From IMG/VR virus record IMGVR_UViG_3300009182_000059, positions 1 to 64,000 of that record: 64,000 nucleotides of DNA; one strand, 5' to 3'. The DNA comes from a virus. Position 1 is the stretch's first letter, and each line of letters begins with the position of its first letter. Below are positions 22,313-29,873 of this stretch, in pieces. A program made the position numbers and the translations under genes. Below the pieces are notes generated by a model, which searched no databases, was not told the origin of the DNA, and worked only from the letters and a program-made list of their open reading frames with translations.

Positions 22313-22617
22313 TTTATATTCCATTTAGGATGTGTCCAATGATGCTCAAGATATTCAGATTCGGTAACTTCACGATATACATGTTCTACGTTTAGAGATT
22401 TTAAAAAGTCTAACCAAGACTTCAATCTATAACCACGGGATGTCATGTATATTGTTTTTTCACCATACTTAGATTCTAACAGAAAATAGGCATTGTTGTC
22501 AACTTTTTTCGGTTTTTCTTTTGGTACTTCTGGTGTTTGTTGTTCCAATACAACATCTTCGGTAAAGTCCTCAATATTTACCGGTTTATCTGGTACTGGA
22601 GTCTTTTTCCTACTCAT
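22309..22617 (-). CDS. Hypothetical protein with disordered N-terminus
   Basis: The first 40 of 102 residues are Pro/Glu/Lys-rich (TPEVPKEKPKKVDN). A compact alpha/beta part follows (YFLLESKYGEKTIYMTSRG). Not recognised. Confidence 0.55.
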   Translation of the reverse strand: MSRKKTPVPDKPVNIEDFTEDVVLEQQTPEVPKEKPKKVDNNAYFLLESKYGEKTIYMTSRGYRLKSWLDFLKSLNVEHVYREVTESEYLEHHWTHPKWNIK

Positions 22618-22789
22618 GGAACTCCTTTAGAGTAGTATTACATGATCCAGTATCTCCACCTATAAAAAAAGTATTGGTGTTCACTTCTTTACAATATTTT
22701 TTCTCATCAGAAACTTTCACCAAATAGTCATCATTTGAGAGTAAACACCATCCAATAAAAAAAACTGCCATAATCACAAGTTCACGCAT
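22610..22789 (-). CDS. Small exported or membrane-anchored protein
   Basis: Fifty-nine residues. The N-terminus (RELVIMAVFFIGWCLL) is a membrane anchor or signal. The rest carries two cysteines (KKYCKE and GSCNTT) that could pair outside the cytoplasm. It resembles the two-cysteine proteins at 6661 and 12412. Confidence 0.55.
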   Translation of the reverse strand: MRELVIMAVFFIGWCLLSNDDYLVKVSDEKKYCKEVNTNTFFIGGDTGSCNTTLKEFHE

Positions 22790-22790
22790 T

Positions 22791-23018
22791 TTATTCTCTT
22801 AATAGTTGACTTGTTCCACTAGTTGAGAGAACAAAATCTTCCGCAAATTGGTCTGCCTCACCTTCAGTAGCAAATAATGCCGTAGCAAGAATAGTACCAA
22901 AATTATTATTAACCACCACTTTGTAAGGCATTACATTACCAAGTGTTATTTTATATACAGTGGCAACTTTACTTTCACCGTAGAATTTTGACATTTCTTT
23001 TAGAATTTCTGTAGCCAT
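22791..23018 (-). CDS. Small hypothetical protein
   Basis: Seventy-five residues, alpha/beta (VYKITLGNVMPYKVVVN and a final helix). It lies between the CobT-like gene and the small membrane protein gene. Not recognised. Confidence 0.55.
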   Translation of the reverse strand: MATEILKEMSKFYGESKVATVYKITLGNVMPYKVVVNNNFGTILATALFATEGEADQFAEDFVLSTSGTSQLLRE

Positions 23019-23030
23019 ACGTTTGCTCCT

Positions 23031-25175
23031 TTATGTAATTAGATTGACGAATCTATTTAACACGGCACGACTTTGCAAACGACCTTTATTGTAATTCTTA
23101 AATGCAGTAACAAGTCCACGGGTTGTATTCGATTTTACTTCGAATTCTTCATCCTCATCAAGATTTTCTAGTTGGTCACGCCAAGATACACGTTTTGTAC
23201 GCAACCAATAGTATTCATCAAAACCAGCAGAGGTAACAACAATTGATTTTTCTTTTGTGAATTTGGAACGCAATTCATCACGATTCATTACTTCACTGTT
23301 TGGTACTCTTGACCATGCACTCGCAAATTCTTTTGATGACAACAAATAGAAACCAATCAGATTTGCACCAGTACGTTGTTTTAGCAAACTCAACAAACTA
23401 GGCGTTACTGACCAATTTGTTCTGCTACTATTATCATGGGCAAGTTGAGCACCAGTCTTTGGATCACGGAATACTAATCGAGACTTTTTACCGAAACGTC
23501 TATCACTAACACTTTGTGTAGATTTTCTTCCATTCTCATCAACTTCAACAATTTCATTTAGGTTATGACCTTCACCATCTGTCAAGAATACAGCATTGAC
23601 AATCTGCAATTTATTCTTTTCTTTGAATTTAGGAATAAGTGTAAATGCAGATACAATTGCCTCATTCAATGGTGTAGAGGATAATCCCATGTAACTAGGC
23701 AAGTAACGCCATGCTAGTAGGTATTGTGCCATGCGACTAAACTCGGCATTATTCATACGATTAGAAAACAAATTCAATAGACTGAATGATCCTGCTTTGA
23801 TATGCAGATCACCAGGTTTTGATCGTTCTTTGAATGCATCTAATCCATGATTCCATTTTCTATTATCTACATCCCAATAATCAGAACTAAATGCATACAC
23901 TTCAAATGGAATATTCACTTTGCGGCAGAATAATGCAATACTAATCAATTGCTTGATTGTACTTGTCAAATGGTCAGTCATACTGCCAGACCAATCGAGG
24001 TACATGATTAGGCCGTGTGATTTACCATTAGGCACGACAGAAATTTTCTTAAACAAGTCTTCCGAGAATTGATATTGATAAATGCGGTTCATGTTCAATT
24101 CGCCAGTTTTGGCAACTGATGCACGTTTCAACTGATCGGCATTTTTCTTCAATTCAAATTCTTTTGCAAGATAACCAACAACCTTATTTGAGTCTTTGCG
24201 GTAATGTTGGAACATTTCAATACCTTGTTCACTTGGTGCACCAGCATCACCAAAGATACGATTCAATAGATAACGGTAGTCAACAATAAATTCTTCACCA
24301 ACAACAGGAATATTGGCATACACGTTTTCAACATCATTGTTAGCAAAAAGTTCTTTCTCTTTTTCACGGAATGCTTCATCAGTGAAAGATTTTAAAGATT
24401 CTTCAATTTTCTGTTCTGGAGTTTTTTCTTCAATAGATCCATCTGATGATTCATCACCAAATTCATCATCAAACTGGTCAACGGAATTATCGAATTCATT
24501 ATCCTCATCAGAATCTTGAAATTCTTTTGGTAAAGAATCATCGAATTCCTTATCATCAGAATCCTCATATTCATTATCCTCATCAGAATCTTGGTCTTTT
24601 TGTTTTTGCTTTTCTTCGGCCTGCTGTTTCATTTTGGCCTGAATACGTTTTGCAATATCAACAATTTGTTCAAAAGTTTCAGCATTGGTCAATTCATCAA
24701 CAAAACCAATTTCATCTTTTTCAAACTTGATATTTGATACTGTACCTTGTTTGAAGTACATATTAATACGGTCAACAAGGTTCATCGAATTCATATCTAC
24801 ACCGCGGGTACGGAAAAAATCTTTATCGATTAATTCTTTGTAACCTTTAAAGAAACCGTGTTTCAAACCAGGATATTTGCGCTTGATTAATTTCTCAATG
24901 CGGGCATCTTCACACACATTAAGAATTGTTTTATTTACTTTGATATCACCAACGATAGCATGATGCCATCCATCTTCTGGTGTGAATAGTGCATGACCGA
25001 CCTCATGACCAAATAAAAGGTCATAAAGATCAGGCGAGATATTTTTATCTAATTCAGGAATAACTAATTGACGGGTTTTTGTGTTAAAGTATGCCGTAGG
25101 AACATTTTTTTGTTCTACGAAAATATTTTCGGTCGCCATCAATTTGGCAAGTTGTGATTTTGAATCGATTAGCAT
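23031..25175 (-). CDS. cobT-like: CobT-like von Willebrand A protein with HExxH metalloprotease-like site
   Basis: The 714 residues have an N-terminal part with HEVGH at 57-61 and ARIEKL at 91-96, as in zinc-dependent CobT/peptidase-like proteins. A strongly acidic region (about 195-248) follows, and then a von Willebrand A domain with the metal-ion site DWSGS at 394-398. In cobaltochelatase, CobT pairs with CobS. Here the CobS-like ATPase lies 6 kb further on, under the same palindromic promoter type. The C-terminal part carries FLTDGEGHNL. A CobS/CobT-type remodelling machine acting on an unknown target is the likely role. Confidence 0.85.
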   Translation of the reverse strand: MLIDSKSQLAKLMATENIFVEQKNVPTAYFNTKTRQLVIPELDKNISPDLYDLLFGHEVGHALFTPEDGWHHAIVGDIKVNKTILNVCEDARIEKLIKRKYPGLKHGFFKGYKELIDKDFFRTRGVDMNSMNLVDRINMYFKQGTVSNIKFEKDEIGFVDELTNAETFEQIVDIAKRIQAKMKQQAEEKQKQKDQDSDEDNEYEDSDDKEFDDSLPKEFQDSDEDNEFDNSVDQFDDEFGDESSDGSIEEKTPEQKIEESLKSFTDEAFREKEKELFANNDVENVYANIPVVGEEFIVDYRYLLNRIFGDAGAPSEQGIEMFQHYRKDSNKVVGYLAKEFELKKNADQLKRASVAKTGELNMNRIYQYQFSEDLFKKISVVPNGKSHGLIMYLDWSGSMTDHLTSTIKQLISIALFCRKVNIPFEVYAFSSDYWDVDNRKWNHGLDAFKERSKPGDLHIKAGSFSLLNLFSNRMNNAEFSRMAQYLLAWRYLPSYMGLSSTPLNEAIVSAFTLIPKFKEKNKLQIVNAVFLTDGEGHNLNEIVEVDENGRKSTQSVSDRRFGKKSRLVFRDPKTGAQLAHDNSSRTNWSVTPSLLSLLKQRTGANLIGFYLLSSKEFASAWSRVPNSEVMNRDELRSKFTKEKSIVVTSAGFDEYYWLRTKRVSWRDQLENLDEDEEFEVKSNTTRGLVTAFKNYNKGRLQSRAVLNRFVNLIT

Positions 25176-25205
25176 GATTTCGCCTAAAATTAATCAAGAA
25201 CACAT

Positions 25206-25234
25206 ATTATCGCATAAAGCCAACAATATGTCAA
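25206..25234 (-). promoter_or_regulatory. sigma70-like promoter of the cobT-like gene
   Basis: TTGACA (25229-25234) overlaps the stop of the gene upstream; 17-bp spacer and GATAAT (25206-25211). Palindrome site e lies 15 bp upstream. Confidence 0.85.
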
Positions 25235-25443
25235 TCCTTAACAGGAATGTGTTGTATTTCCACAACACCTGATTTTCTACTAAGATTTGTTAGCAAAATA
25301 GAATTATTCTCTTTTGTTGCAAAATCAATAACATCATCAGTTTGCCATCCTAGTTCTGCCATCAATTCATCTGGTATTGGTAGTATCAATTCCTCCGAAC
25401 CATCATCCGCAGGAAGTAAAGTTACCGTATATGATTTAAGCAT
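25231..25443 (-). CDS. AbrB/MazE-like small protein
   Basis: Seventy residues. ELILPIPDELMAELGW followed by TDDVIDFATKENNSILL fits the swapped-hairpin AbrB/SpoVT/MazE fold, used by transcription regulators and antitoxins. No MazF-type toxin is adjacent. Its 3' end holds palindrome site e and the -35 of the cobT-like promoter. A DNA-binding role is inference. Confidence 0.6.
   Translation of the reverse strand: MLKSYTVTLLPADDGSEELILPIPDELMAELGWQTDDVIDFATKENNSILLTNLSRKSGVVEIQHIPVKD
25250..25267 (-). promoter_or_regulatory. Regulatory palindrome, site e (inside a coding region)
   Basis: Perfect TGTTGT-N6-ACAACA in the last codons of the AbrB-like gene, 15 bp upstream of the -35 of the cobT-like promoter. 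Confidence 0.75.
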
Positions 25444-25588
25444 AGTATTCTTTTAGTTTTTGGTATTCCGATTGTTCTTCTTTCCATTTTCGTAAAACTA
25501 CCCAACTAAACAAAACACGCTCAAGTTCGGATAATGCAGTACCACAATTTTCGTGGATATCTTGGTTATTTGTATTATTTGTATTCAT
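25436..25588 (-). CDS. Small hypothetical protein
   Basis: Fifty residues beginning MNTNNTNNQDIHEN. The rest is one long helix (LERVLFSWVVLRKWKEEQSE). The stop overlaps the AbrB-like start. Function unknown. Confidence 0.55.
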   Translation of the reverse strand: MNTNNTNNQDIHENCGTALSELERVLFSWVVLRKWKEEQSEYQKLKEYYA

Positions 25589-25597
25589 GATATATTC

Positions 25598-25765
25598 TTA
25601 GTTATAATAGTTTCCACTATTAGTTATGAGACAGCCTTTTTTCTTTGCATTACCTAAAATCTCAACTGACGATATAAAGTCCTTGAGTTCTTCTGGAGAC
25701 ATCAATTCGATTAATTCTCCTAATTCTTCAAATTCATCTAGTTGTTCATCTGTATATTCAATCAT
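25598..25765 (-). CDS. Small acidic helical protein
   Basis: Fifty-five residues beginning MIEYTDEQLDEFEELGELIE, acidic and helical, with a GGAAGTGAATT ribosome site. It overlaps the end of the methyltransferase gene. Function unknown. Confidence 0.55.
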   Translation of the reverse strand: MIEYTDEQLDEFEELGELIELMSPEELKDFISSVEILGNAKKKGCLITNSGNYYN

Positions 25766-26409
25766 AATTCACTTCCTTCATCATTAATGGTGGATAACCT
25801 ACTTTGGGATAATTCAAACACTTCTTTTACTATTTCTGCACCGGCATACTTCTTTTTTGAATTTATTGCTGCAATTGCGGTAGAACCTGAACCCATAAAC
25901 GGGTCAAATATAATACCATCTTCACTTGGACAATATACTTCAATAAATTGTTTTATTAGTTCGGGTGGATAATTATCCTTATAATTCTCTAACGGTTCAA
26001 TTTCATAAAAGAATGCATCAGGTATCGATTGTTCACCTTTAAAACTACTTGCATTCTTTTTGAATGTTTGAATGAATGAATAGTTGTATCGATATAGGTT
26101 TGCCTTGTATGACCTCACCCATACTCTTTGTGACTTTAACACCCAACCACTTTTTTCCATTGCATTGCAGAAAATATTGTGTTTGCGAATAACTGTTCCG
26201 TTTGCCTTTCGGTCTCGGTTGATTATTGTAACAACACCATTCTTAGGTGCAAACAATGAAATTCGACTAACTAGGAATCGATAATATTCCTCGATGCCTG
26301 ATGGTGTTGTTGTGTAGCCAATTTCATCCAAATCAGGAGGTGAAGTTATGATGTAATCATATTCTAGACCACGTTTTAATGTGTCTAGGCAATCTTCATT
26401 GTATATCAT
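25762..26409 (-). CDS. DNA methyltransferase, N4/N6 (beta-type order)
   Basis: The 215 residues show motif IV TSPPD near 23-27 and motif I DPFMGSGST near 168-176. This is the beta-class order of N6-adenine/N4-cytosine DNA methyltransferases. The residue after TSPP is Asp instead of the usual Tyr/Phe/Trp, so activity or base preference may differ. There is no restriction partner, which points to anti-restriction or self-modification. A second, unrelated methyltransferase lies at 59042. Confidence 0.8.
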   Translation of the reverse strand: MIYNEDCLDTLKRGLEYDYIITSPPDLDEIGYTTTPSGIEEYYRFLVSRISLFAPKNGVVTIINRDRKANGTVIRKHNIFCNAMEKSGWVLKSQRVWVRSYKANLYRYNYSFIQTFKKNASSFKGEQSIPDAFFYEIEPLENYKDNYPPELIKQFIEVYCPSEDGIIFDPFMGSGSTAIAAINSKKKYAGAEIVKEVFELSQSRLSTINDEGSEL

Positions 26410-26594
26410 TTTGATTTATTTTGAGTTTTAGATGGTGGTTTAAAACCATATTTTTCAAAGGTTTTTGTAATGTCTGTTTGTGCAGCAGGAATATATCTTC
26501 CTGGTTTCCAGTTTAATATACTCAATTCATCGCATTCACCATAATTAACTAGTTCTCTTTTTGAGACTATTTTTCTCATTGTGCTTAATTCCAT
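26406..26594 (-). CDS. Small hypothetical protein
   Basis: ATG 26594 shares a base with the upstream stop (TAATG) and has GAGG before it. An internal ATG at 26579 is the alternative. The 62 residues are basic (KYGFKPPSKTQNKSK at the end). Function unknown. Confidence 0.55.
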   Translation of the reverse strand: MELSTMRKIVSKRELVNYGECDELSILNWKPGRYIPAAQTDITKTFEKYGFKPPSKTQNKSK

Positions 26595-26944
26595 TATCGC
26601 CTCATCTTTGCAATATCTTGAGCCTCTTCGGCAGAAAACACAGGCACAGCATTGGATTTATGTAAAGTGCCTATACCTAACATCTTGTCACCAGTATAAA
26701 CATTTCGCTTTGGTGCTACCGCTGCTCCCATGTTATCGGGATTAAGACTTGGATATTTGGGAGTTTCTCTTCCTCGAGGAATTTCTAATTTGTATTTTTT
26801 CATGGGAGCAAATGTCGTTTTGCGTTTGGCACTTTTTGTGTCAATCGTTTCATATTTTGCGCACCATGCAGCATACTCATCTCTTTCCGTTTTGGATTTG
26901 AGTTTGGGTTTAACTTTAGATTTGGTATTTGTGTAAATTATCAT
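26594..26944 (-). CDS. Conserved basic phage protein, function unknown
   Basis: A 116-residue Lys-rich protein with KVKPKLKSKTERDEYAAWCA near the start and short Pro-containing segments (PRGRETPKYPSLNPDNMG). The pattern recalls a family in T4-like aquatic phages without a known role. It is the first gene after promoter 26976. Confidence 0.6.
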   Translation of the reverse strand: MIIYTNTKSKVKPKLKSKTERDEYAAWCAKYETIDTKSAKRKTTFAPMKKYKLEIPRGRETPKYPSLNPDNMGAAVAPKRNVYTGDKMLGIGTLHKSNAVPVFSAEEAQDIAKMRR

Positions 26945-26975
26945 AATAGAAACAAATGTTTGTTACAGAACTTCT

Positions 26976-27004
26976 ATTATGACAGGATCACACTCACTTG
27001 TCAA
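26976..27004 (-). promoter_or_regulatory. sigma70-like promoter
   Basis: TTGACA (26999-27004), 17-bp spacer and CATAAT (26976-26981), with palindrome site f 5 bp upstream. It drives genes 26944-25231, including the methyltransferase and the AbrB-like protein. Confidence 0.8.
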
Positions 27005-27009
27005 TCATG

Positions 27010-27027
27010 AGTTGTTTTAATACAACA
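27010..27027 (-). promoter_or_regulatory. Regulatory palindrome, site f
   Basis: TGTTGT-N6-ACAACT, one mismatch from perfect, 5 bp upstream of the -35 of the promoter at 26976-27004. Confidence 0.65.
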
Positions 27028-27032
27028 TTTGT

Positions 27033-27212
27033 TTACCAAGCATCTGGTGAGTTTTTAAGCCTCTTGCTATCATACTCATCATAATGGTCATCTCGATGTT
27101 GTTTTTTGTTTCTCAATTTCATTTCTGCATTTTTCATTTTTTGCTTTTGACGAGAATATTCATAATCATCATAATCATCTTCTTCTATAAATTTGCCTAC
27201 TTTCTTGGACAC
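27033..27212 (-). CDS. Small charged protein with GTG start
   Basis: GTG at 27212 follows a strong GGAGGAAGAAA and no in-frame ATG fits. The 59 residues are acidic/basic and helical (DDYDDYEYSRQKQKMKNAE). The stop lies 6 bp before palindrome site f. Function unknown. Confidence 0.6.
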   Translation of the reverse strand: MSKKVGKFIEEDDYDDYEYSRQKQKMKNAEMKLRNKKQHRDDHYDEYDSKRLKNSPDAW

Positions 27213-27222
27213 TTTCTTCCTC

Positions 27223-27588
27223 CTATTTGATGTATGCCCGTTTGATACCCTTTAACTTCATTTCTGCATCTTCTTCTGGTGTCTCACAGATATAGAATAT
27301 TTCTGAATTTGGGTAACATATCTTAACTAACTTTATCAATTGCACATTATCAATTCGATCATCATATGTAAACACTTCATCTACTTCTTTCAAACTCTCA
27401 ACTATTTCTCTCCTATCTTCATATTCTAAAAAATACCCACCAATATTATTAAGCAACCAATAATCACTGTGAATTCCAATAACTAGGATATCACAATTGG
27501 CTTTTGCTTTTTTTATTTTATGTAGGTCGGAGACAGTTACCGGATCGTATGTTCCTGTAAGTATGGTGATTTTTTCTTTTCTTGTCAT
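27223..27588 (-). CDS. Nucleotidyltransferase-like (cytidylyltransferase fold)
   Basis: Near residues 9-24 TGTYDPVTVSDLHKIK corresponds to the (H/T)xGH loop of TagD/RfaE-type enzymes. GIHSDYWLLNN and EYEDRREIVESLKEVDEVF match their later conserved blocks. The key HxGH is VSDL here, so activity is doubtful. Length (121) is near that of the minimal family. Substrate unknown. Confidence 0.65.
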   Translation of the reverse strand: MTRKEKITILTGTYDPVTVSDLHKIKKAKANCDILVIGIHSDYWLLNNIGGYFLEYEDRREIVESLKEVDEVFTYDDRIDNVQLIKLVKICYPNSEIFYICETPEEDAEMKLKGIKRAYIK

Positions 27589-28010
27589 GGAATAAGACCA
27601 GGGAAAGTATCTTTGACGAATTTTGCTGTCAAGCCTTTTACCCCAAGGTCTTTTTTCATAATATTGATAAGTATTTCAGCTTCTCTTGGTTCTAGTGCTT
27701 CGGCAATTTGCAAAAATAGTTCTTTTCTTTTTTGTTCGCTTAATTTGTCTGCTGTTTCATTTCCTTTTTGGAAAAGATACAACCTACGTAATTCTGTTTC
27801 TAGTCCTGCAAATCTAATTCCTGGAATGGTATCAGGTTTAATATACTCGGTTGGCATTTTTTTGAAATAAAACTCATACTTTGGATCAAATACTAACTGC
27901 AAGGTTTGCTGCAATAGTTTACTGTTATTATTTAACAAAACCTGTTTTTTTGCGTCTTTTGTCTCTGCCAATTCAAACGCATCAAATATTTCATACAAAT
28001 TATAAATCAT
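27585..28010 (-). CDS. Conserved phage protein, ligase N-domain-like
   Basis: A 141-residue helical protein. Its end (LEPREAEILINIMKKDLGVK then FVKDTFPGLIP) resembles the N-terminal helical domain of ATP-dependent DNA ligases, without the catalytic domain. Such proteins occur next to DNA-repair genes in T4-like phages. It sits beside the RNase H gene with its stop overlapping the next start. Confidence 0.6.
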   Translation of the reverse strand: MIYNLYEIFDAFELAETKDAKKQVLLNNNSKLLQQTLQLVFDPKYEFYFKKMPTEYIKPDTIPGIRFAGLETELRRLYLFQKGNETADKLSEQKRKELFLQIAEALEPREAEILINIMKKDLGVKGLTAKFVKDTFPGLIP

Positions 28011-28864
28011 TAGTATTCCTCTATAACATCCATTAAGTTTTTCAATTTCTTATCGATAAAGTAAGTCAACAACTTACTACGAGAAGGCACTTCAGTATTA
28101 TCATATGTATGTATAATTGCTTCTTTGATTTCTTTTGGTATATAAGACAAATCAATCAGAGTTTGATTGCGTGAGAATCCATGTTGCAAATCTTCTGCAA
28201 GTGTTTTATCTGAATAATCAATCGCAATCAGTTCTTCTATCTTTTTTGCAGTAATTGCTTTTTGTCTCAACTCACGAACAAAGGTATCAGCAGGAGAAAG
28301 GATGTTTGGTATGCCATCACCTTTATCACCGCGGATGATTTTTTCTTTCAGTTCAGTTTCTGGATCAATTGATTTGATATATTTCTTCAACGATGGATTA
28401 TATTGCTTAACATTCGGACCATATTTCTGCAATTGTAGAAAATCACCATCACTTGATAGAATCAAAATCTTTTCTGATTGTGCATAACGTGGTACTAGTG
28501 TGCCGATGATATCATCTGCTTCTGCACCGTCAACATCAATTGTCTTGTATGGTAAGTATTCTTTGAGTTCTGCTTTAATAACTGATAGTGTATCAAATAT
28601 CAGATGTCAATCGAGGTCAGACTTATCTCTAGCCTTTTTGCGACCTGCTTTGTATAGGGGGAAAACTTCTTTGCGCCAATACTTTCTATTATCACAACAC
28701 AGCACAACATCGCCATATTCTGATTTGAAATTTTTGACATGAGTTCTGAGGATATTCATAACCATATGGCGTACAAGACCTTCTTCAATCTTTACACCTT
28801 TTTGTCCTGCAATCTGTGCCATTAGACCAGATAATAAGACCTGATTCAAATCAACGAGTATCAT
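28010..28864 (-). CDS. rnh: T4 RNase H-type 5'-3' exonuclease interrupted by an in-frame TGA
   Basis: A single frame from 28864 to 28010 codes for a FEN/RNase H-type exonuclease of 284 residues, except for TGA at 28607-28609 (codon 86). The N-part has VDLNQ and VVLCCDNRKYW. The part after the TGA reads HLIFDTL and has VDGAEADDIIG, LSSDGDF and GDKGDG, the expected acidic metal-binding blocks. In relatives as I recall them, the SDLD-x-HLIF position is usually Trp, so TGG to TGA is one base change. The true product could come from readthrough or be lost. Family role: removing RNA primers and 5' flaps in replication. Confidence 0.8.
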
Positions 28865-28891
28865 AATAATTCCTAATGAGTAAGTCTGACT

Positions 28892-28920
28892 ATATTACTA
28901 CACTTTATGTCTTTTGTCAA
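28892..28920 (-). promoter_or_regulatory. sigma70-like promoter of the RNase H gene
   Basis: TTGACA (28915-28920), 17-bp spacer and TAATAT (28892-28897), overlapping the end of the gene upstream. No palindrome is seen. Confidence 0.8.
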
Positions 28921-29273
28921 GCCCACTCTTCCAATTTTTGGTAAATATCATCAAAGAATTTTTCCGATGTGGTTGTTTTCTTTCCGACAACACCAAAAAA
29001 GTCACAATCGATCATTCTTACCACATATTCTGATGGATCAATCAATATTGCCGAGAATCGATCTTTGTGTTTAGGTCCATCACCATCTTCTTTAAATGTG
29101 ATAATTTCATATTCATCACCCAATTCACTACCACCCAATTTATCACCAGAATCAATATATTGGAATGTTTCAACATGATGAGCATTATCTTTATCAGGAT
29201 GAGGAACAAACATTATACCATCAAACTTAACCGAATTAAGTTCTTTCACCATCTCCTTTAGTGATGCGGTCAT
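28917..29273 (-). CDS. Hypothetical protein
   Basis: A 118-residue acidic protein with beta segments (AILIDPSEYVVRMIDCDFFG) and a final helix. ATG 29273 follows AAGGCATATA and overlaps the end of the GIY-YIG gene by 38 bp. Not recognised. Confidence 0.55.
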   Translation of the reverse strand: MTASLKEMVKELNSVKFDGIMFVPHPDKDNAHHVETFQYIDSGDKLGGSELGDEYEIITFKEDGDGPKHKDRFSAILIDPSEYVVRMIDCDFFGVVGKKTTTSEKFFDDIYQKLEEWA

Positions 29274-29679
29274 TATATGCCTTTATATGTGCCTTATGCA
29301 CTCTTACCATTATCCATGTATTGTAATATTCTTCCGACTCCAATACACACCTGGTGAACTGTTCTTTTGCCTCAAGATAATTACACTCACCTTTAGATTT
29401 ACACAAGTGAATTATTTCTCGACTAAAGTTTTCACTACCTAATGATAACACATCTTTTATGAGATTGTCATTCGATCCATAATATTTCTGCCAATTACTT
29501 CCAACTTTCGTTTTCTTTTTTTTACCGTTGACTTGTTTGGTTTTGGCAGAGTAAAATAATTTCTTGCCTATGTATTTTTTATTGTTCGCTATATTCGTAA
29601 TGATATAGACGAAACCGTAGTTATCACCAATCAAGTCGTCAGTAAAATCGGCACCTTTATACTTCCAATTTATTTCCAT
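29236..29679 (-). CDS. GIY-YIG nuclease-like protein
   Basis: The 147 residues carry YGFVYIITNIANNKKYIGKK at about 20-39, the GIY-YIG core with its Tyr pairs. A later Glu (KGECNYLEAKEQF) could be the catalytic acid. The family includes homing and repair nucleases; T4-like aquatic phages have many copies. There is no intron next to it, so it is more likely a free-standing endonuclease. Confidence 0.7.
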   Translation of the reverse strand: MEINWKYKGADFTDDLIGDNYGFVYIITNIANNKKYIGKKLFYSAKTKQVNGKKKKTKVGSNWQKYYGSNDNLIKDVLSLGSENFSREIIHLCKSKGECNYLEAKEQFTRCVLESEEYYNTWIMVRVHKAHIKAYNDRITKGDGERT

Positions 29680-29858
29680 TCCTCATTCTCATCAAAGTCA
29701 TCTTCTTCATCTATATATTCATCGATGATATCGTCAATGACTTCTCCGCAGAATGGGCAGTGTTCGGGCATCTCTTGGGAAACTAATTGTTCAACATACT
29801 GAACATCAAAAGATGATTCGCATTCGTGACAATTACCTGAAATTATTTTAACTGACAT
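29670..29858 (-). CDS. Small zinc-ribbon protein
   Basis: Sixty-two residues with Cys-x2-Cys (NCHEC) and Cys-x2-Cys (HCPFCG) around a short linker, then an acidic tail (EEDDFDENEEW). The two pairs would bind one zinc ion. Role unknown; such ribbons often contact nucleic acid or polymerase. Confidence 0.65.
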   Translation of the reverse strand: MSVKIISGNCHECESSFDVQYVEQLVSQEMPEHCPFCGEVIDDIIDEYIDEEDDFDENEEWK

Positions 29859-29873
29859 TTTAGTCCTTTAGTG

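Noticed and set aside
9980-27027. TGTTGT palindromes as intrinsic terminators
   Set aside because: They are weak A/T-rich dyads without a following T-tract, one lies inside a gene, and all have fixed spacing to a -35.
28010-28465. A separate second gene with its own start for the C-terminal half of the RNase H gene
   Set aside because: The start would be TTG with no ribosome site and would omit the conserved VDGAEADD block that is in frame upstream.
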